A DNA stretch of 18,525 bases from Planctomycetota bacterium (GTDB lineage Bacteria; Planctomycetota; UBA1135; GCA-002686595): the NCBI GenBank assembly GCA_028823185.1, contig JAPKBY010000007.1:1-18525 (forward strand), in the 5' to 3' direction. The translations under genes and the position numbers were made by a program. How positions within the stretch are numbered: position 1 is the first letter of the stretch; each line of letters starts with the position of its first letter. Below are positions 15,286 through 18,525 of the stretch, one piece after another. The notes below the pieces were generated by a model. That model was not told where the DNA came from, did not search any database, and saw nothing but the letters and a program-made list of their open reading frames with translations.

Positions 15286-15307
15286 TGCCTCTCACGAGGC
15301 GTAAATC

Positions 15308-16249
15308 TCAGCAGGTGACGACGCCGCCGCCAGCGTTACGTGCGGCGACGAAGGCCTCACGCGCACGCGTGTAGAGATCTTCCTTTCGGTTGATCGATTG
15401 TTGCGGGCACCAAGAGATCCCAACGGAGATGTCCATCGGATCTCCGACGAGATCTTTGAGGCCTCGCTCTGTCGCCATCTCACGCACACGATCGGCCATG
15501 ATCCGTGCACCATCCGGGCCAGTGTTCGGCAACAGGAAGAGGAAAGAGTTCTCATCAAAGCGACCTAAGACGTCAGTGTCGCGAGAGGTGCAGAGGAAGA
15601 TCGAAGAGAGCTCTCGCAAGCACGCCCCATCAGCTTGTCCCTCAAAGCCGAGCATCACGCATGAGAGAGGCTGCCTGAATCTCTGAGCCCGCTTGAACTC
15701 CTCGTCTAGCTTGTAGTTGAGGAAGCCGTAGTTAAAGAGACTCGTCTCTGGATCAACGAGCGCCTGGACGAGGTTCTTATCCTCTTTCCCGGTAGCGATC
15801 TCCACGAGGAGTGCTTCGGGGAGGCTAATCTCGTCCTCCTCTGTGCCGCGGCGCTGCTCTGGAGTGTTCGGCCTCGGGCCGCCGCTCTCATCGAGCAAGA
15901 CCCTGAGCTGACTCGCAGAGATCGGAGATCTCAGAACTCCTGTCGCTCCACAGAAGCGGGCGATGGACTCTGCCGCTTTGTTATCAAACTCACAGACGAC
16001 AAAGATCCGACTGCGCGTCTTACCCACGAGGGCGCTGCAGGTCTCATAGACATTGCCCCCTCGAAGGAATTTGTCGATGAGGATCACATCCCCCGGGGCC
16101 GGCGGCTCACTCAGCAGGGATCGATAGTCATCACGAACACACACCTCCCATCCATCTAACACCGCGGAAGCAGCTCGGCATTGCGCGACGATTGACTCGT
16201 CGGTGGTCACGATATGCAGGGTTCTAAGGCCGTCGCCCATAGTAGTCAT
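15308..16249 (-). CDS. Receiver-like/degenerate GGDEF regulatory protein
   Basis: A 313-residue cytoplasmic regulator. The N-terminal part (about 8-120) folds like a response-regulator receiver: TLHIVTTDES, GDVILIDKF with Asp59 at the phosphoacceptor position, and GVLRSPISASQL where the conserved Lys-Pro is replaced by Ser-Pro. Phosphorylation is therefore doubtful. A linker leads to a GGDEF-type domain (about 163-310) starting VDPETSLFNYGFL, with EEFKRAQRFRQPLSCVML. The catalytic GG(D/E)EF motif is DENSF (232-236), so diguanylate cyclase activity is not expected. The upstream RxxD of the inhibitory c-di-GMP site seems kept (R223-DT-D226). It may be a nucleotide-binding effector; that is inference. 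The start is ATG at 16249 or 16240. It is the first gene of a probable unit with the sigma factor. Confidence 0.8.
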   Translation of the reverse strand: MTTMGDGLRTLHIVTTDESIVAQCRAASAVLDGWEVCVRDDYRSLLSEPPAPGDVILIDKFLRGGNVYETCSALVGKTRSRIFVVCEFDNKAAESIARFCGATGVLRSPISASQLRVLLDESGGPRPNTPEQRRGTEEDEISLPEALLVEIATGKEDKNLVQALVDPETSLFNYGFLNYKLDEEFKRAQRFRQPLSCVMLGFEGQADGACLRELSSIFLCTSRDTDVLGRFDENSFLFLLPNTGPDGARIMADRVREMATERGLKDLVGDPMDISVGISWCPQQSINRKEDLYTRAREAFVAARNAGGGVVTC

Positions 16250-16475
16250 CTCTCAGTTCCGGTTTATCTGGTCTTAGCGTGCAAAAAGGAGGTCTTCTCT
16301 CTTGGAAGCTAGTCTCCCGCGGCTCGAAGTCAAGCGGCGCGCCAGCCCTCATGGAGCGGGAGCTAAATAAAAGTCGAACGCAGCAATGCTCTTTGACCTC
16401 GCAGCGCTCAACCCAAGGTGGGTGAGAAGCCCTAGAGCGGCCCTAAGAGCAGTCAGGAGCCACCCTTCAAGGGGG
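16250..16475. other. Intergenic region before the GGDEF-like gene
   Basis: This 226-bp gap between the yebC stop and the GGDEF-like gene start must hold the promoter of the latter gene if it is not read through. I see no convincing -35/-10 pair on the minus strand; a TTGACT at 16328-16333 (minus) has no partner at proper spacing. The long plus-strand frame that begins in it is the antisense shadow of yebC. Confidence 0.4.
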
Positions 16476-16477
16476 CT
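16458..16477 (-). terminator. Weak hairpin overlapping the yebC stop
   Basis: AGCC-(A)-CCCT and AGGG-GGCT pair across a TCA loop, giving an 8-bp stem with one bulged base. It overlaps the stop codon of the YebC-family gene and is not followed by a U-tract. It may mark the 3' end of that transcript. Confidence 0.3.
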
Positions 16478-17216
16478 AGAGCTCGAAGCCCTCGGGAAGC
16501 TCGTAGTTCGAGTAAACGGACTGGACGTCGTCATTCTCCTCGAGTGCATCGAGGAGCTTGAGCACCTTCCGCGCCTCCGCCTCGGTCTCCAGCTGAATCG
16601 TGTTCTGAGGGATGTAGCCCGTCTCCGCGCTCATCAGCTCGAGGCCCGATGCCTCAAGGCCTTCTTTTACGCTAAGAAACTCTGCCGGATCCGCGATGAC
16701 AGTCGCAAAGCCCTCTTCGACCTGCACATCATCGGCACCAGCCTCAATGGCGATCTCCATCATCTCGTCCTCAGATCTATCGCCAAGCTCTGCGACGAAG
16801 ATCGACTTGAAGTCGAACATGAAGGACACCGAGCCGGTCGCCCCCATGTTCCCCCCATGATGCTCGAAGGTGTACTTCACCTCCGGCGCTGTCCGATTCC
16901 GGTTGTCCGTCAAAGCAGCGACGAGCACAGCCACCCCACAGGGCGCGTAGCCCTCGTAGTTGAGCTCTTCAAAGTCATCGCCACCTTTCGTTCCCGACCC
17001 GGCCTTGATCGCGCGCTCGATGTTGTCTTTGGGCATATTGCCCGCCTTCGCTTTCTCGATCGCGTACTTGAGCTTGAGGTTCTGCTCTGGATCCCCTCCC
17101 CCCTGTCGGGCTGCGGAGATGATGGCGCGAGCGAGCTTGCTGAAGAGCTTGCCGCGCTTGGCGTCGACCGCATTCTTGCGGCGTGCGATATTCGCTGAGT
17201 GTGAGTGGCCAGCCAT
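16476..17216 (-). CDS. yebC: YebC/PmpR/TACO1-family regulatory protein
   Basis: A 246-residue cytoplasmic protein of the YebC family, whose members are reported as transcriptional regulators or as factors that relieve ribosome stalling. It starts MAGHSHSANIARRKNAVDAK, where the usual HSKWANIKHRK appears as HSHSANIARRK, followed by RGKLFSKLARAI. Other family motifs are MPKDNIERAIKAG (61-73) and YEGYAPCGVAVLV (87-99). FEHHGGNMGATGSVSFMF (116-133) is also present, and the length is standard. The start is ATG at 17216, without a clear SD. It is separated from rpsI by a strong hairpin terminator and so probably has its own promoter. Confidence 0.96.
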   Translation of the reverse strand: MAGHSHSANIARRKNAVDAKRGKLFSKLARAIISAARQGGGDPEQNLKLKYAIEKAKAGNMPKDNIERAIKAGSGTKGGDDFEELNYEGYAPCGVAVLVAALTDNRNRTAPEVKYTFEHHGGNMGATGSVSFMFDFKSIFVAELGDRSEDEMMEIAIEAGADDVQVEEGFATVIADPAEFLSVKEGLEASGLELMSAETGYIPQNTIQLETEAEARKVLKLLDALEENDDVQSVYSNYELPEGFEL

Positions 17217-17260
17217 GAGTATCTGATCTTATCTAGACGAAGGAATACCTGGAAACGAAA

Positions 17261-17287
17261 CAAGGCCGGCATTGCTGGCCGGCCCTG
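17261..17287 (-). terminator. Intrinsic terminator after rpsI
   Basis: On the minus strand a 10-bp stem (CAGGGCCGGC / GCCGGCCTTG, one G-U pair) with a 7-nt loop is followed by a T-rich tract TTTCGTTT. It begins 42 nt after the rpsI stop and ends 44 nt before the yebC start. It is the best terminator in the window and separates the ribosomal-protein unit from yebC. Confidence 0.8.
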
Positions 17288-17329
17288 TCTTGAGAAAAAT
17301 AAGCGTATAGAAGACGCGAAAAAGCTGAA

Positions 17330-17779
17330 TCAGCGCTTCGAGAACTGGAAGCCACGCCTTGCGCCGCGTCGACCAAACTTCTTCCGTTCGACCATTCGAG
17401 CGTCTCGAGTGAGGAGGCCTTCTTCACGGAAGGCGAGGTCCCACGACATGTTGATCGTGCGGAGCGCACGAGCGAGGCCCAAGCGGACAGCATCAGCTTG
17501 TCCAGTGATGCCCCCACCTTTGACGTTACAGAAGACGTCATAGTTGCCTTCACTCTCTGCGGTCAAGAGCGGCGCCTTCGCGCGGTTCTGACCTTGCAGG
17601 GTGCAGAAGAATTGTTCGAGGGGCTTCCCGTTGACGAGGAAGTTCCCGGTTCCGGCAGCGACTCGCACGCGAGCGATCGAGCTCTTACGGCGACCGAGGC
17701 CCCAGGTGAATGCGTCTTTGGTGCTCGTCTTCACGGCTGCGGTCTCTTCGACTGCAGTAATCACAGTATCAGCGGTCAT
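17330..17779 (-). CDS. rpsI: Small ribosomal subunit protein uS9
   Basis: A 149-residue 30S ribosomal protein S9 (uS9), whose C-terminal tail reaches the P-site tRNA. The core starts FTWGLGRRKSSIARVRV (24-40), with the usual GTGRRK as GLGRRK, and includes GGGITGQADAVRLGLARAL (87-105). It ends with the invariant tail FSKR. An N-terminal extension of about 24 residues rich in Thr/Val/Glu is somewhat longer than in E. coli. The start is ATG at 17779, because GAGGAG lies 10 nt upstream at the end of rplM and the farther upstream frame lies inside rplM. The 4-bp gap to rplM indicates coupled expression, the usual rplM-rpsI operon. Confidence 0.97.
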   Translation of the reverse strand: MTADTVITAVEETAAVKTSTKDAFTWGLGRRKSSIARVRVAAGTGNFLVNGKPLEQFFCTLQGQNRAKAPLLTAESEGNYDVFCNVKGGGITGQADAVRLGLARALRTINMSWDLAFREEGLLTRDARMVERKKFGRRGARRGFQFSKR

Positions 17780-17783
17780 ATTC

Positions 17784-18233
17784 CTAGAGCTCCTCGACGA
17801 GGACGGGTTTCTGAGCTGAGTGCGAATGCACATCAGCGGGATAAACAATCAGGTTCTTAAGCATTGTGTGACCGAGGCGGTTCTTAGGAAGCATCCTTCG
17901 AACAGCGAGGGTCACGATGTCATTCGGGCGACGCTCACGCATGCGTGAAGTCGGGAGCACGCGACGACCACTCGGATAACCGGTGTAGTGCTGGTACTCC
18001 TTCGAGTCGCCCTTCTTGCCTGTCATCTTCGCCTTAGCGGAGTTGATGACTACGACGTGGGTGTTGCCGTGCTCACTGGGCGTGTAGGTCGGTCGATCTT
18101 TGCCGATTAAGCAAGTCGCGATCCGCGTCGCCATGCGACCCAGGGTGTGCTGTGATGCGTCAAAGAGCAACCAGCGCTCTTCGACATCGGACGCCTTAAC
18201 GTGGGCGGTTCGTTGATTCTGATGAATGGACAT
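17784..18233 (-). CDS. rplM: Large ribosomal subunit protein uL13
   Basis: A 149-residue 50S ribosomal protein L13 (uL13), an early assembly protein. Family motifs are RWLLFDASQHTLGRMATRIA (20-39), HVVVINSAKAKMTGKK (58-73), YQHYTGYPSGRR (79-90), AVRRMLPKNRLG (110-121) and HSHSAQKP (136-143). The ATG at 18233 is preceded by TATCCCCTT, with no SD. A TGCTATATC extended -10-like element sits so close that the transcript could be leaderless. It is first in the rplM-rpsI pair. Confidence 0.97.
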   Translation of the reverse strand: MSIHQNQRTAHVKASDVEERWLLFDASQHTLGRMATRIATCLIGKDRPTYTPSEHGNTHVVVINSAKAKMTGKKGDSKEYQHYTGYPSGRRVLPTSRMRERRPNDIVTLAVRRMLPKNRLGHTMLKNLIVYPADVHSHSAQKPVLVEEL

Positions 18234-18238
18234 AAGGG

Positions 18239-18247
18239 GATATAGCA
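18239..18247 (-). promoter_or_regulatory. Candidate extended -10 promoter element for rplM-rpsI
   Basis: The minus strand reads TGCTATATC, close to the extended -10 consensus TGnTATAAT (TATA kept, last two bases differ). The expected transcription start falls at or within 1-2 nt of the rplM ATG. No good -35 is found at normal spacing. This is a weak, motif-only call. Confidence 0.3.
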
Positions 18248-18405
18248 GGTCCCAAAAAACAGGGTCTCTCGGCGTTCAAAAGCGTGCTTTACGCACACAT
18301 CCAGCCCCAGTTCGAGCCTTGGACCCGCTGAGAGTGGGCGAAGAGATTAGCCGCAGGCCGGAGAAGAGTCCAACCCAAGCCCCAAGAAAGCGAGCTTGAA
18401 TGCGA

Positions 18406-18525
18406 TTACTTTCCAGAAGGCCAAATGGCACGAACCCAGGCCTCATTGATCCCAGAGGGGGCATCGGAGAGCCTCCCAAGCCAAACCTGGGCCCCTGGAG
18501 CGGCTCCAGAACGCAGCCAAGTGGG
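18406..18525 (-). CDS. Partial C-terminus of an unrecognised protein (runs off right edge)
   Basis: A minus-strand frame enters at the window edge and ends with TAA at 18408-18406 after 39 codons. The translation runs from PTWLRSGAAPGAQVWLG to EAWVRAIWPSGK and looks protein-like, but no start is visible and no family is recognisable. It would lie 172 bp upstream of rplM on the same strand. The rest of 18234-18405 holds only the rplM promoter candidate and a short 4-bp stem before TTTT; I see no RNA gene there. Confidence 0.4.
   Translation of the reverse strand, partial: PTWLRSGAAPGAQVWLGRLSDAPSGINEAWVRAIWPSGK

Noticed and set aside
16386..17198. 270-codon plus-strand open frame opposite yebC
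   Set aside because: Exact antisense of a highly conserved YebC protein; GC-rich codon bias produces long shadow frames. The translation is Leu/Arg-rich with no recognisable motif.
18290..18380. Possible tRNA (AGTTCGAGCC resembling a T-loop)
   Set aside because: The T-stem has a mismatch, and no acceptor stem, D-arm or anticodon arm can be formed around it on either strand.
18276..18479. 67-codon minus-strand frame near the right edge
   Set aside because: No family resemblance, and it overlaps the more protein-like partial frame ending at 18406.
1..18525. Frequent GATC-containing short words across the window
   Set aside because: They occur throughout coding regions and follow from codon choice (GATC within Asp/Ile/Leu/Ser codon pairs); no clustering that would suggest an origin or regulatory array.

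Overview
The window reads as a chromosomal segment of a moderately GC-rich Gram-negative-type bacterium. I suggest a Planctomycetota-like lineage because it combines a DUF1573 lipoprotein, an ECF-like sigma factor with a Cys/His-rich C-terminal extension, several starts without a Shine-Dalgarno (SD) sequence, and MshEN-type secretion ATPases. That placement is inference; a phylogeny of the ribosomal proteins uL13 and uS9 (18233-17330) would settle it. Almost everything lies on the minus strand, so transcription runs right to left.

Region 1 (9520 to 157, minus strand) is a compact seven-gene cluster. In transcription order it holds a GspE/PilB-type ATPase, a PilT-type retraction ATPase, a second GspE/PilB-type ATPase, a GspF/PilC inner-membrane platform protein, a membrane sensor histidine kinase and two CNNM/CorC-type CBS-domain membrane proteins. 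Four junctions overlap by 4-8 bp, one has a 16-bp gap and one a 67-68 bp gap. Five of the seven genes start with GTG or TTG, several behind clear SD motifs. The first four genes supply the cytoplasmic motor and platform of a type IV pilus or type II secretion machine. Pilins, the secretin and a response regulator are not in the window.

Region 2 (9677-11314, minus) is a DUF1573 lipoprotein with three Ig-like modules. It is divergent from a small unrecognised lipoprotein on the plus strand (about 11547-12149), the only convincing plus-strand gene.

Region 3 (16249 to 12186, minus) holds four closely spaced genes. They are a receiver-like/degenerate GGDEF protein that keeps an RxxD I-site-like motif, an ECF-like sigma factor with a Cys/His C-terminal module, a secreted M28-family zinc aminopeptidase and a LOG-family nucleotide phosphoribohydrolase. 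The first two form the most interesting unit: a possible nucleotide-sensing regulator beside a sigma factor, with a perfect 10-bp hairpin between them.

Region 4 (18233 to 16476, minus) is housekeeping: rplM, rpsI, a strong hairpin terminator, then a YebC/PmpR-family gene. Both window edges carry likely partial minus-strand genes: the start of a possible nucleotidyltransferase at the left and an unrecognised C-terminus at the right. I see no tRNA, rRNA, CRISPR array, insertion sequence or phage gene. I do not see a clear new multi-gene defence or mobile system; the unusual points are variations on known families.
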